This document shows positions 34,729 through 46,600 of a DNA stretch of 62,817 nucleotides, in pieces. A program made the position numbers and the translations under genes. Every line of letters starts with the position of its first letter. The stretch's first letter is position 1. Origin of the DNA: Sperchopsis tessellata (taxonomy: Eukaryota; Arthropoda; Insecta; Coleoptera; Hydrophilidae); assembly GCA_033557685.1 (NCBI GenBank), contig JAWQRN010000005.1, forward strand, positions 1 through 62,817, read 5' to 3'. The notes below the pieces were generated by a model that worked only from the letters and a program-made list of their open reading frames with translations, did no database searches and had not been told where the DNA came from.

Positions 34729-35378
34729 TTTTGTAAGATAATTACGGAATGAACTAAAATACTGGCAACTTACTTAAAACAGAATATTTTATGGTTACAG
34801 GGTGGAATTACACGTTTTCACGATGTATTTATAGAAAATTTGTGAAGAGCTCGATGACTATTGTGATGTGAGAATTTTGTTGATAATTTCCTATTGTTAC
34901 AATTTATGTTTATCTGTACTTTTACAACTATAGCAATTATTTTAATTTAACTTCGTTTAGCAACCATAAATTCAGTCCTTTATTGATTTAAATGAATTTG
35001 TTGGGTGTTCGTTCGTACACTATTGTGTCTGACTGTATACAAATTGAATAATATTAACTGGAGATAAAGAATTCCCCTAATTTCATATATGAAACGTTAA
35101 TACATTATAACCGGAAACATGTAATTCCCCTTAAACTGTAGCCGTATTTAACTAAAGATAATTTTATTTAAATGATAATAAATAGGAAAGAATACTTGAC
35201 TAATGATTTTAAGCCGTTTGGGATGGTTCAAGAATATTCAGGAAATATATTCTGTAGCAAAACAAGCGAGACGTCACCTTAAATCAAAAGCCAGTGTTTT
35301 GATTTGATTGGATAAACTGTTATACTATACATAACCTAAAAATTTCGAATTCAAATTCAACGGTTCACCAAAGTTAAG
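34729..35378. other. Upstream region of the RhoGEF gene
   Basis: AT-rich stretch before the RhoGEF start codon. It should contain that gene's promoter and 5' UTR, but no TATA box or initiator could be assigned with confidence. Confidence 0.4.
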
Positions 35379-38300
35379 ATGACGGATAAGATTCAAATAA
35401 AACCTTGCCGAGTAATTTTAGAGCCATGTACTCCAAAAGCTCAATTAACTTTAAGTGTAGAACTCAGGAATGTTATCCATGAAAGAAATATACTTACAGC
35501 AAGATCAAAGAAGAATTTTATTTCAGCTCTGAATGAACTACAAGATGAAGATCTAACAGTAAACAACACGAAAAAGTATAAAGAACAAGCAATTGAAGAG
35601 ATATTCAATACGGAGGTGACTTATTTAAAACAACTTGAGTTACTTATGACTTACTTTATGCAACCTATTAGAGAACGTAGCATTTTAAGTGACGATGAGT
35701 TTAACTGTGTATTTGGTGATATTGCCACTATCTATGATGTAAATGGTGCTTTGCTTAAGGAACTACAAGCTGATTCCTCTAAAGTTGCAGAAGCATTCAG
35801 TAAAATGGCTCCATTCTTCAAACTATATTCGGTGTACGCATATAACTACAGTGGCGCTATGTCAAAAGTTCAGGTAAAGTTTACATTTACTTGTCCTACT
35901 ATAATTATTTTGCAAGGTATCCTGTGTCCCTATTTTGCAAAACGCTTAATATTTCTTTTTTTTATTTCTGTTAGAGGTGTATAATAGGTCCGTAATGCTG
36001 ATCAAGCCTTAAATCACCTGTTGAAGTGGCGTATTAAGGACTGCAGCCAGAGGCCACCAATATTTGAGTTCTCCAGTTTATTAATACTTTGATTTGATTT
36101 ATATTGGTTGTGTATATGTTAGTAGTAAAAGAACCGTCTTTGGTTCTTTTTTAGACTGTTTTAAAATAGCGGTATTCATTATGACTCAGGGCATAGCAGT
36201 TATTTCCAATCACTTTATATCGGTTGTAGAGGTGCGGCTTCTGCATAAAAGAGAAGGAGAGATTGCCGAAAAGACTCCCAAACGTACAACGTTCTTCTAA
36301 CCAACAACGACTACCAGAGAAGATAGCAAATTAAAGATTGAAGTTGGTACAGAATTTTGCAAACCAGCGTTAAAAGATATGGAACAACTCTCTCTGCCAA
36401 AGGCAATAGAAATGCAAGTTGAGGATTCTCCTCCAAACCTGTTAGGTGACTAAAGAATCAGTGATGCAGTTGGAGAAAGAGGAATATTTTGATAGAAATA
36501 AGTCATGTTACTCAAACGTCAGTGGTCATGTTTATTGTTTTGTATGCAAATTGATGTCGCCTATGATGAGTAAGATGACAACTGGATTCAATGATTGGAA
36601 ACATGCATATGATATGCTTTCTAGTCATAAAAACTCGAAGCAACATCTTAATGCAATGGCAACACTGTTCTCGAAAATCATCTAGCCAAATCGACAGCAA
36701 TCTTATGATACAATATGAAAATGAAGTCCAGCTTTTGAAACAAGTTTTTCAAAGAATATATACTTGAGTTACCGAGTCAGTATTACACATTGTGTGCAGA
36801 ACATGTCCATGTGCATTCCAACATAGAATATGGACACAACTTACATGTCTTGATAATATTCCCTACAACGATGGACAAAACATGACCAAAAGAAAAGCCA
36901 ACACTGGCTATCTCCCAGAAAACTTGAAGATATCCAGCATGACCGTGCAAGTCTACAAACAGAATGTTGTTACTTTTGAACCAATTTAAATATATAGAAA
37001 GCTTTCGAATGTTTAAATAGCGCTATGCATCTCTCACTACGATGATATCCCACCTTATAAGTTGAAGAGAATAAAAAATTAGCTTAGATGTTCCATGGAA
37101 CAACAGAGACTAATATACTCTCCTTTATGAATCAACATTCTAAAGATTTTTCTAATAATAATTCCAAATGTATAAACTTTATAGGAACAGTTATATTCTT
37201 AATTCAGTAAATTATATGTGAATGAATAACTAGTATATTTGAAACCACTGGTACATTAAACTATTGTAGAGGATATTATTAAGACATGTATGACTTAAAA
37301 ATGTAGACTGTCATGAAACTCTGAAAAGTGGTAGGTGTAGCTCTAAAAAGTGGTAAGTATAGACAGACATGTAACTCTCAAAACTGTTAGTTATAGACAT
37401 TGAATTTCATTTAAATATGAATTTAAATGTTTTTTGTCTATACCACTAAATTATATTTGGTTTAATATATTCACAAACCAATTACGTATATATGACTAGA
37501 ATATGATCGCTTTTTACTAGTGGACAGATATCAGTTTGATGCAAAGACCCCGACAAAATGTTCAGCCAGGGGCCACTGATCTGTTAATATGATTTCCAAA
37601 GGATACCGTGCTAAATAATATTTTTCTTTAAATCGTATTTTTATTATTGTATGTCTGCAGGTACATTGACTGCATGGAGTATTAAGCATTATTGTTTATT
37701 TTAGGACTTGATAATGCACAATCCTTCATTTTCTAAATTTTTGGATAACCAAGAAAGTCGTCCAGAAGTCCAAACAAAACTATCATCTTTACTGATAACA
37801 CCTATCCAAAGAGTGCCTCGATACCTCCTTTTGCTCAAACAAGTTTTTGAAAATACATTACTTAGTGATGAAGACTACCAAGCTCTCAAAGGTAAGGATT
37901 TTTGTGATAAACTAGAAATAACCACTTTTACTGAAAAATTACTGTATTTTTCCAGAAAGCACGGAACAATTAGAAGAAACTGCAAATCATATAAACAAAC
38001 AACTGGACGAACGAGAAAATACTCAACGTCTGTTAGAGTTGCAAAGATGCCTTGTGTCAGCTAAACCAAATTTGATACAAGCCAATAGAAGATTGATTAG
38101 AGAAGGCAAAATTATTAAAGTATGCACAGTGGCGGGTTTGCAACAATATGTAAAAAAATTAGTAGGCACTGTAGATAATGATCTCTGGCTAAAAGCAGCT
38201 AACATTAAAAAATGCCATCGTTTTGTACACTGTTACAAGGGACCAATCTTATTTTGATAAACTAAGACGACTCTTGGAATAGTGTATGAAATATTGGCAG

Positions 38301-41300
38301 CTTTCAGAGCCTTTTCATCATTTTCAGCCCAAGATAGTTATTCTTTAGTAATTATACATAGAAGCTTCTAAAAATAGTAGGCACTTATAATATATACCTA
38401 AATCTTATGGTGCTCATTGCGTATTCAGCTAGCTACCGTCCCAGGCCGGCGTGTTATAAACATTATCATAAATGTCGAAAAATGTAAACGGTGAAAATTA
38501 TTTGATCTGAAACATGTGAGACCATGCCCTCCTCAGCTCTGGAAAATCGTTTCAGCTCCTTTAAACTTTTTAGAACCTTACTTTATATAATTATTTAGAT
38601 TCTTAGTTTTAAACAGTAGAAACTTTGCAATCCATCTTTGAACCTTACAAGTTTCGACAAAAATCTAATATCTCACTTCGCTTAATCACGTTATGTAGTA
38701 AAAGTTACAAGTATGTACATCCCTAAAATTATAACTTGCTGTAAATTATGTAATCATTAACATACATTTTTTTTAATTATTACATGTAAATATGGCTTAA
38801 GATGTAATTTTATTATAATACTAATTAACCTATCATTTTAGGTATTCCCCAAAGACTCGCACGACAAAGAATGTTACATGGTTCTACTCAGTGACATACT
38901 TATGTGGTGTAAAATTAAAAAATCAAATCTCAAAGCTACAAAATCCCTAAAATGTTCTGCAATTCTACCATTACATAAGTGTAAAGCAAAGTTTCACGTG
39001 GAAACCAATTACATAAAGATTGGCTATGAAAATGATGATTTTATATTTTATCACAAAGATGATTTAGAAAATGAGCAATGGTATGATGAGATAAGTGAAG
39101 CAATTAAAAAAGAAATTAACAACCGTCAGACTTTAAGGAAACACAGCTCATCTAGAAAGGCTGCATTCAAAAAAGACTTCTTACAGTACCATAACCCAGG
39201 GTTGAGTCCAGATAAAACTAGGAGGAAGCGTCAGTTTCAAGAATTTAACCCTCTGCCATTAGTAAGTGTTTTGTCATTTCTATTTTGGCATATGTCTATA
39301 AAAACACATTCCTAACTTTTCTGAAAAGATTTTTAATTCATTCACATACTTTTTTCTACTTTGATTATAACTACTCTTTGAAAAGTTCTTTCATTTATTA
39401 AAAAATGTCCATGTGTAAGAAAATCATCACTTTAATTTGGAATTATAATAGTAACTACTGCATTCTCCCACAGAATATTTTGCCATCCGGGGGGCATTAT
39501 GAAATAGCCAGGTGGGAACAATGTGGTCACATAAATCTCGATAAAATACTGGTACATTTATTGGGTTCTAACATAGCTAAATTAGTGTTTATTGTATCTA
39601 TAACTATATATATATAATTATATAGTAATCAGGCTTTAGTTTGACGTGGCGATATTAAGACATATAATAAAACTATGCTCCGCCTCTTATTTTCTAGATA
39701 TTAATATATTTCTTACATCAGTGATTTCCAAAACTTTATGTAAAAAATTGTTGCGCCCCCCCTCAATTTTCATAACAGCCTAACTTCATAAATAATTTCG
39801 CTAAATCTTAGATTATGATTTATTTAATAGAATACAAAAGAAAATAATTAGTAGAAACAAATATTGTTTTTATATAAGATATTTATAATTGAAAATATAT
39901 GTTTATTATACTATTTAATAATAATTATAAACATATAATATAAGAAGACAAAATAATGGGTAATCCAAAATCAAAAGGTGTACTATTTTAATTCAATAGT
40001 AAGTATAGATTTTCCGATTAAAAGTGGAAAATCATATCTAACAAATGACCGCCTTGGAATTTCTTACATAGAGCGATCCTTTTGACAAAAAATTTCCATC
40101 GCTTTTTTGCATAATTGCGGCCCTATTTCACCAATAGCAGCTCGGATATTGTCCTTAAGTTCTTGGATCGCTTCTGAAGCATTAGCTTAGACCTTATCTT
40201 TCACATAACTCCAAAGAAAAAAGTTCAATGGCATTAAATCGCACGATCTGTGCATCCAGTTGATGTCTCCAAAATCAAGCTTCCAGGATGTTGTAACAAT
40301 TTGATTTTTTCCCAACTTGTATGGCACGAAGTCCCATCTTGCTGAAAATATTAATTGTCCAAGTCCAAAGCATGAAACTCAGGCCAAAAAAAGTTTGTCA
40401 GCATAAATCAGTAACGCAGTCCGTTCAATGTTACAGCGGCACCAGCTTAATTTACAAATAGATTCGGACCAATCACACCGCCGCCCCAAAAACTGCACCA
40501 AAAGTTTCACTCGTTGTAGTGAATAGATAGGAACTTCAACAGTTGCTCTTGGGTTTTCTGAGCCCCAGATGAAAGTTTTTGTTCGAGTAGCCAGAAATGT
40601 AGAAATAAGCCTCTTTGCTCATAATGATTACAAAAAAATTTGGGGCTCTCTTCATGCATTTCTAGCAGACAATTAGAGAAGCTGCGGCGTTCTCCAATGT
40701 CTACAGGCTTCAATTCTTGCACCAATGAAACTTTATAAGCGTTCAAGCTAAGATCATTATGCAAAATATGGTGGAAAGTGCTGTGCATGCCTTCTTATTG
40801 ACATCTGTAAATTCGACAACATTTACATCTACAACTGCAATGTTGTAAGCTGATCTAGCTGGGCAAGCAATGTTTCCTTTTTCACACCAGCAACACTGTA
40901 GGAACATTAAATTTTTTTTATTAAATTAGTAATAGCTGAACGAGAAGGCATTTCATTTACCAAAAGCATTTCGAAGTTTACCAACTGTTTCTACGAAATT
41001 TTCATTATTTTTGTAGTGAATTTTCACTGCTCAATTGTGTGTTGACTCATTTTCATTAATGGGTTTGTTTTGTCTTCCCCTAGGAGAGCATGCTCCACAG
41101 TATGGAAACGGTGGTCAATCAATATTTTCATTGGATATGTTCTTGTTTTTTTAAAAAAAAAATAAAAATCAGGATTAAAATAATTTTTTTTTTTCTTTCA
41201 GAGGAATTTTCGCAGCACTCAAGAAGAATCAGTTTCCACCGCAGAAAACAAGCAATATTTTTCTAGAAATATTATGAAAAGAAGGCCAATTAGTTCAGGA

Positions 41301-41567
41301 TATGATGGGGAACCGCCGAAGAAGAAAACAGTGACCTTTAATACTCTGGACTGTCTTGACAGTCTCTTCCCTTTAAGGGAACATATAAACAAGAAAAGTG
41401 AAACTGATGATGTTGCAGATGAACATGATGTTGACAAAAATGGAATAAAAGACGTTTTTGTATTTGGAAGACCTGAAACGCAAAGAAACCAAGGCTTCCG
41501 GTTTAAAGTTGAAAACTTTTTAGTAAATATTGGTAACGGTTTAAAGAAATTTTTTTGGAAAAAGTAG
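35379..41567 (+). CDS. Dbl-family Rho guanine-nucleotide exchange factor (DH-PH)
   Basis: Promotes GDP-GTP exchange on Rho-family GTPases at membranes. Exons: 35379-35873, 37705-37891, 37956-38119, 38842-39261 and 41202-41567. These total 1,632 bp (543 aa), all GT-AG with consistent phases (0, 1, 0, 0). The start ATG at 35379 is the first in frame. The DH domain is at about residues 66-255, beginning KYKEQAIEEIFNTEVTYLKQL, with the CR3 signature ITPIQRVPRYLLLLKQVF at about 196-213. The PH domain is at about 270-380 (IREGKIIK, CYMVLLSDILMWCK, ending EQWYDEISEAI). A basic segment follows (RKHSSSRKAAFKKD, DKTRRKRQF). The tail is unstructured and ends KKFFWKK, a possible membrane-binding basic/aromatic end. 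The closest families by layout are ARHGEF39 and Ect2-like DH-PH proteins. No BRCT, FYVE or SH3 is present. The exact orthologue is not assigned. Confidence 0.88.
36446..36688 (+). pseudogene. hAT/ZMYM-type transposase N-terminal relic
   Basis: A plus-strand frame reads EKEEYFDRNKSCY, HVYCFVCKLMSP and GFNDWKHAYDMLSSHKNSKQH, then LNAM. This is the TTF-type zinc finger (C-x-x-C ... H-x5-H) at the start of ZMYM1-like hAT transposases. Nothing of the catalytic domain follows. It is a different subfamily from the relic in the sls intron. Confidence 0.7.
36842..36934 (+). repeat. MITE half-copy
   Basis: TACATGTCTTGATAATATTC, then ACGATGGACAAAACATG, then AAAAGCCAACACTGGC and a degraded terminal repeat. 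It matches the right half of the MITE at 30612-30799. Confidence 0.55.
37310..37405 (+). repeat. Minisatellite related to the MITE interior
   Basis: Three or so imperfect units of about 30-35 bp with the pattern CATG-AACTCT-AAAAGTGGTAG-TATAGA. The same unit type forms the interior of the MITE at 46102-46363. Confidence 0.5.
38120..38841 (+). other. RhoGEF intron 3, nothing recognised
   Basis: A 722-bp intron (donor GTATGC, acceptor ATTTTAG). Open frames running past 38119 are intronic read-through. No mobile element was identified. Confidence 0.6.
39262..41201 (+). other. RhoGEF intron 4 with a mariner-like relic
   Basis: A 1.94-kb intron (donor GTAAGT, acceptor TTTCTTTCAG). The second half contains an antisense mariner-like transposase relic (separate entry). 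The first 700 bp are AT-rich and unassigned. Confidence 0.6.
40020..41060 (-). pseudogene. Mariner-like (IS630-Tc1-mariner) transposase relic
   Basis: The minus strand from about 40800 reads FHHILHNDLSLNAYKVSLVQ then ELKPVDIGERRSF, the helix-turn-helix/linker segment. Near 40250 it reads MHRSCDLMPLNFFLWSYVKDKV then EAIQELKDNIRAAIGEI, the third catalytic motif region (usually C-D-L-T-P-L-D-x-F-L-W). The catalytic Asp is Asn here, and several stops and frameshifts are present. No terminal repeats were found. It lies antisense inside RhoGEF intron 4. Confidence 0.72.
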
Positions 41568-42970
41568 GTTTTAGTTTTGTGTTATTTGATGTTAATTATG
41601 ATTATTAATTTTAAATGGTGACATTATAATTTAAGGCTAATAGATTTTGTTTTATTTGTAATTTGTAGACCAATTCTGATTGATCTGTATTTAAATGTAC
41701 GTTTATATAATTCTCTAAGAATGAAATGAAAAATGTGGCTACATAATTTTTGGGTTGACTCTTCCCGTGTTTATCTTCTGGATGACCATTTTCAAATTCA
41801 GGTTAGGCCTGGTAAACTTATTAAATATATTTAAATTGTAAACTAATACGTCGCCGGTGGGACACCAGGTCAATGCATTTCTTAAAGTGGGACGAACTAG
41901 AGCTAGCAAATTCAGTGGATGACTTCTATTCCAGTTTTGAAGTACTCATAGGTAGACAGAAGTTTGAGTAAATAAATTTGTATTTCTTCAGGCCTTTAAA
42001 ATGAAAATACGCTTATATATACGAGAAAAGAGTTTCTTCGTACAAGATTATTCAACATGAACTATTTCTGTAAATACTGTACTAGAATAATAACAATAAT
42101 CGAGAATGCGCATTGCTTGATGATGCATTGTTTAGTAAAATGTTTATTTTGAAAAAGTGCTATAGTCAACCGAGCGCAGGTATACGGCCGCACACGTTAA
42201 AGCTTTACTTATCGGTTTCTTGGCCAACTAGACTTGCTGTTTTGCTTTTTCAGCAGTAGACGGCACCATCGTTGAGGGGAAGCAATAGTTTGTTCTCGTG
42301 AAACGCTTGTTTTCGAAAAAGTAGCGTCTCCAAGCAAACAGCTGAGAGGCAGATGCTGACAGTATACCGCAACACTTTGAACACTATTTTTCTCTACCGA
42401 AAACTTTAAACGCAGTTTTATCAAAACGTAAAATTTCACGTGCCGTGCAATATAGTTCAAAAACTAAGCGAACAATCGACTTCAAATTTTGCACAGATAT
42501 TCTTGAACTCATTGGCCTTTGTTATGAACCTAAAGTTACATTAAAATTTGTTAAAGAAAAAAAATGGTCCTGAATTTTTAATTTCTTTTTCTAAATTTAG
42601 TTTCATGAAATGCGTATAAAAGTCTTTTATCGAAAAAACTTTAGTTTTTTGATTTTAGTCAATTAGAACGACTTGGGCGGTGCGCAGCGCAAATTCGAGG
42701 AGCCAACTTCGAGCAGCTACTGCGCCGCCTTTTTAATTTTCTCAACATAATTTTTTTTTTTATATACCTTTCATTGTCAATATTATGATGTACTTTATCT
42801 CGATTGAATAAACTTTTCCATTACTTTACGAAAAATTCTTGAAAAAACAGCCGTCTATACCAGTCTACCTCTCTAAAAGGCTGTGTTAATTTAGCACCAT
42901 GTGTGCAAGTGAAAGTTATAGTACACAATATATAGTTCCCTGGTGCTTTAGTAGTGCTACAGACAATATT

Positions 42971-43060
42971 AATCACCTTCTCCAAAAAAAAAAAAGAAGA
43001 AGGTCATACTAATCACCTTCTCCAAAAAAAAAAAAGAAGAAGGTCATACTAATCCCTCTT
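42971..43060. repeat. 40-bp tandem repeat, two full copies
   Basis: AATCACCTTCTCC, a run of A, then GAAGAAGGTCATACT is repeated exactly at a 40-bp spacing (42971 and 43011), with the start of a third copy. Each unit has short complementary arms (ACCTTCT and AGAAGGT) around the A-run, so it can fold into a small hairpin. Confidence 0.85.
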
Positions 43061-43204
43061 CTATCCACAACTCCAATCTTGTTTCAATATATTCCATCGA
43101 AGCCAGTGTCGGAACCAGCCAGGGCTGGAACAAGGTATTTTTATAAACGGTAGTCCTTTGTAGAAATATTGTATTATCACTGAAGCACATTTAAATTGGA
43201 TAAA

Positions 43205-43260
43205 TGTATTGTTAAATCTACTAAAAAGACCAACGAGCTCGAAATATAAGTCCACTAAAC
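43205..43260 (+). repeat. Dispersed repeat, copy A
   Basis: TTGTTAAATCT, then AAAAAGACCAACGAGCT, then GAAATA and CACT. It recurs at 44386-44434 inside the BtpA intron in the same orientation. No family was recognised. Confidence 0.5.
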
Positions 43261-43662
43261 AATTTATGTCATTATGGAGCATGAGTTCAAAAGGTCTTCC
43301 AATATAAAATACTGTATGTACAAGCCGCAACATTTTGGTCTTTCAAGCCATACAACATCTATCATTACTGTGAAAGTGCCGGTTTTTGGAGGTTATTTTA
43401 TGAACATTATTTCTTATGGAACGTGGTATCGGCTGTGTCTGTGCAACTAGGTACCAATAAAAACCAAATGCAACTAAGTTGTGTAACTTTGTAACAATTA
43501 AGGATTTTCGAAGTAGCGAAACATAACAATATTATTACATGTATGAATATACAAATTTGAGAGGGGATTATAAAAAAGGGTAAAGGATAATTTTCATTTT
43601 TATATTTAATAGAATGCTAAATATAAAATGAGCCTTTGAAACATCACAAAATTTGAGCATTA

Positions 43663-46600
43663 TCAGTTGATAATTTTTCTGTTATTACTAATAATATTCA
43701 TAAATTCCTTTATTTTTTCACTATTTAGTTGATTTTTCCAATTGCCTCCTTCCTTGAAATAAGAACCAATTATAAAAGCATCTGCATCCATATAACTATG
43801 TAAATTTTCAGTGGTCATGCCTGACCCCACAATAATGGGTAATTTGGTGCATTGTTTTAGAATGTTTACTTCTTTGGGGTTGGCAGCGGTACCCGTTGAT
43901 GTTCCTGTCACAATTAAACCATCTGATAAGAAAAACTCAGCAGCTTTTGCTGTTTCCTCAAGAGATACATCACTTGTGATAGCATGGGAACTGAAATTTT
44001 TGAAAAACCAAATTAGCAGTAAGATAATATATGTTTGTTTTAAATGGTCGTTGGAGCAATCATAAAAGTATTAAATGTAGCAAACTTCCACAGTTCTTTT
44101 TTACAGGAAAGGTGTTTCCAGCGGAGCACCACTACCTTGAAAATGTCCTTTGCCATAGTGGACGAAATGATGGCACTTTTCAGAGCCGCTATAATTTTTA
44201 CAGGAAACACATTTTCTGTTCACGTTTATTTTTATACATTATTTTAATTCCTACTAATAAAAAAACAACTGTTAAAAATTTTTAATATAGTTGTTTAGCC
44301 CTGAGTGGTGAAAAGTGCTCCTTAACTGATACTTTCTGTTACATACATCAGGCCATTGTTTCATTTTGAATTAGATACATGAATTGTTAAATCTTGCAAA
44401 AAGACCAACGAGCTAGAAATACATGTTCACTTCACAAACAATTTTAGTTCGTCTTAAGGGAGACGTTCAAAATCTCCTTCGACAGCATATAAACATTTAG
44501 CTCTTCCAGCTACATTATCTTGGCCTATTCACTTAAGCAATTCGATCCGAGCGATAAGACATTTCGGTCATATTGAGACCGGATTGCCAATTCTAACATA
44601 CAGTAGTTGTCTAAAATTGAAACGTATGTGATTATAATATGGTATGCTCAATTCACAATAATGGTATCATCGGACCCATTCCATGAGAGAGAAACTACAA
44701 AAATAGCAAGCATATATTAAATTTCAGGTAATTTTTCTTATTTGTCTATATTTAATAAAATACTTCCTAAGTAGTAAATTACCTTTATTTTCATTACAGC
44801 TGGTAGTTTAGATTGCAAAAATTGACTTGGACCTGTATACATAAATGAGCATAACTCATATCACTAAACTACATTTTTATCCAACAAAGGTATGTGAGTC
44901 TTGCTATAAGTGTCTTCCTGACAAATCAATGCATACTTATTTTCAAAAATTTTATACTTACCTATGTTTCTTTTTAATATCTGTGAACACCAAAACATCT
45001 TCAGCTCCTATTTGTTTTCTGTACCGCAAAATGTTCCCAGCACAAGCATTTGTGAATCCCTCATCAGCTACGTGACTAAAAACAAAACCTTCTGCTCGTA
45101 TGAAATTGAAATTGGTCGCTTGTGCAATTGCTATAGCTTCTTTGTTTCCACATGCTAAGACCTGAGCAGCAAAAAAAAAATTATTTCTAAGACCAATGTC
45201 CTCTCAATCTTTGAAGATTAATCATTATTAGGTAATAAAATGATGAATAAAATAAAAAAAGTAAAACAGAAGTAGTTGATCTACCTGAGGGAAAACCATG
45301 CCAACTTCTAGACAAAATCCAGTTTGTCTTAACAAAATACAAAGTGAGATTGTTCTTTTAGTCACAGTCCCAAATACGTTAGAGGCTACTAACCCTGCTA
45401 CAAAACGTAAGAAAGATATGGGTTAAGTTCTGTGTGTGTTTCTATATTAAACATCGGCATATTTCCGCTACATGACTAATCACCAATACCAGGGATTAGG
45501 CTATCAGGAATTATGTCACATCCAGTGTTTCAACTGTAATTGAATTTTTTAATATGCAGGTAGTAGAAAAAGCCAACTTTCTTTTGACTTTGAACTCGGG
45601 ACCCCGCGCTCGCTTGGTACCTAGCTTCTTAGCTATCGAAGTAGTAAATTCTGTGTTATACATGTACTAAATACATACCTGTACACCACAAGGGATAGCA
45701 AGTTTGACTAATTTTCTTATTTCAGCACATACACGAGTCATAATGGCTACTGTTTCCGGTTGAAAGTGTTTTGATTGAATGTATGGAATATCATGCATAT
45801 TTTCGACCAATAAACCATCCTAAAATGCAAACTACATTAGTGGAAAAAGAGTTTTACTATTTTGTGTATACATTTTTAACCTAGCACTAAATTCTGAAGC
45901 AATTGAAATTAATGCTACTCACAGTAAAAATGTTACATATAAAAAGACAAGTTTGCTTCACTTACTATATTATTTTCTAAATAAATGTCTGCCTCTTTGC
46001 AAGCTGTATCTACTATCTTTTGAACAGAACCTTGGTACATAGGTGTTCCTGTAAATTTCAATATGGATAATTTGTTTTATTATTAAAAATAATATAACAT
46101 TATTATATCTTCAGGTTTTCCGGGGAGATAACTGTGTGTTACTTTTGTTTTTGCCAACGTTTCGTCCATCGTTGCAGGGGTCATTATCAAGACATGTAGC
46201 TCTTAAAAGTGCTAATTGTAGATCACCAAGTAGCTCTGAAAAGTACTAGATGTAGGTGGCGACCTGCTCTTAAAATTGCTGAGAATAGCATGACACATAG
46301 CTCTCACAAGTGCTAGTCAAAGAATAAATAAGTTTTATTCTCCCGGAAAACCCTATGATAATTGCTATGGCTGTCAAAGTCAACGTACTGAATTAACATC
46401 ATTATAATTCATACATTTTTGCAACAGTGAGAATTTCTTGACCTGGCACATGGTAGATCCTTTAGGGCGTCCATTTAAATATTGAAAGAACATTAAGTGG
46501 AAAAATCGATAAGCTATATCAAATTATTGGATTGAATAAATGATTTGCTGAAGTTTTATTTTTAATGCAGTCTTATTAAAATGAAAATAAAATATTTAAA

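Larger units (their letters stand above)
35874..37704 (+). other. RhoGEF intron 1 with transposon relics
   Basis: A 1.83-kb intron (donor GTAAAG, acceptor TTTTAG). It contains a hAT-type zinc-finger relic, half a MITE and a minisatellite (separate entries). Two similar GCCAG-GGCCAC blocks (about 36045 and 37565) in the same orientation might mark the ends of an inserted segment; this is weak. Confidence 0.55.
41568..43662. other. Intergenic between convergent RhoGEF and BtpA genes
   Basis: About 2.1 kb holding the 3' UTRs of two convergent genes, an AATAAA at 41971-41976 that could serve the RhoGEF, a 40-bp tandem repeat and a duplicated block (separate entries). No gene was recognised. Confidence 0.5.
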
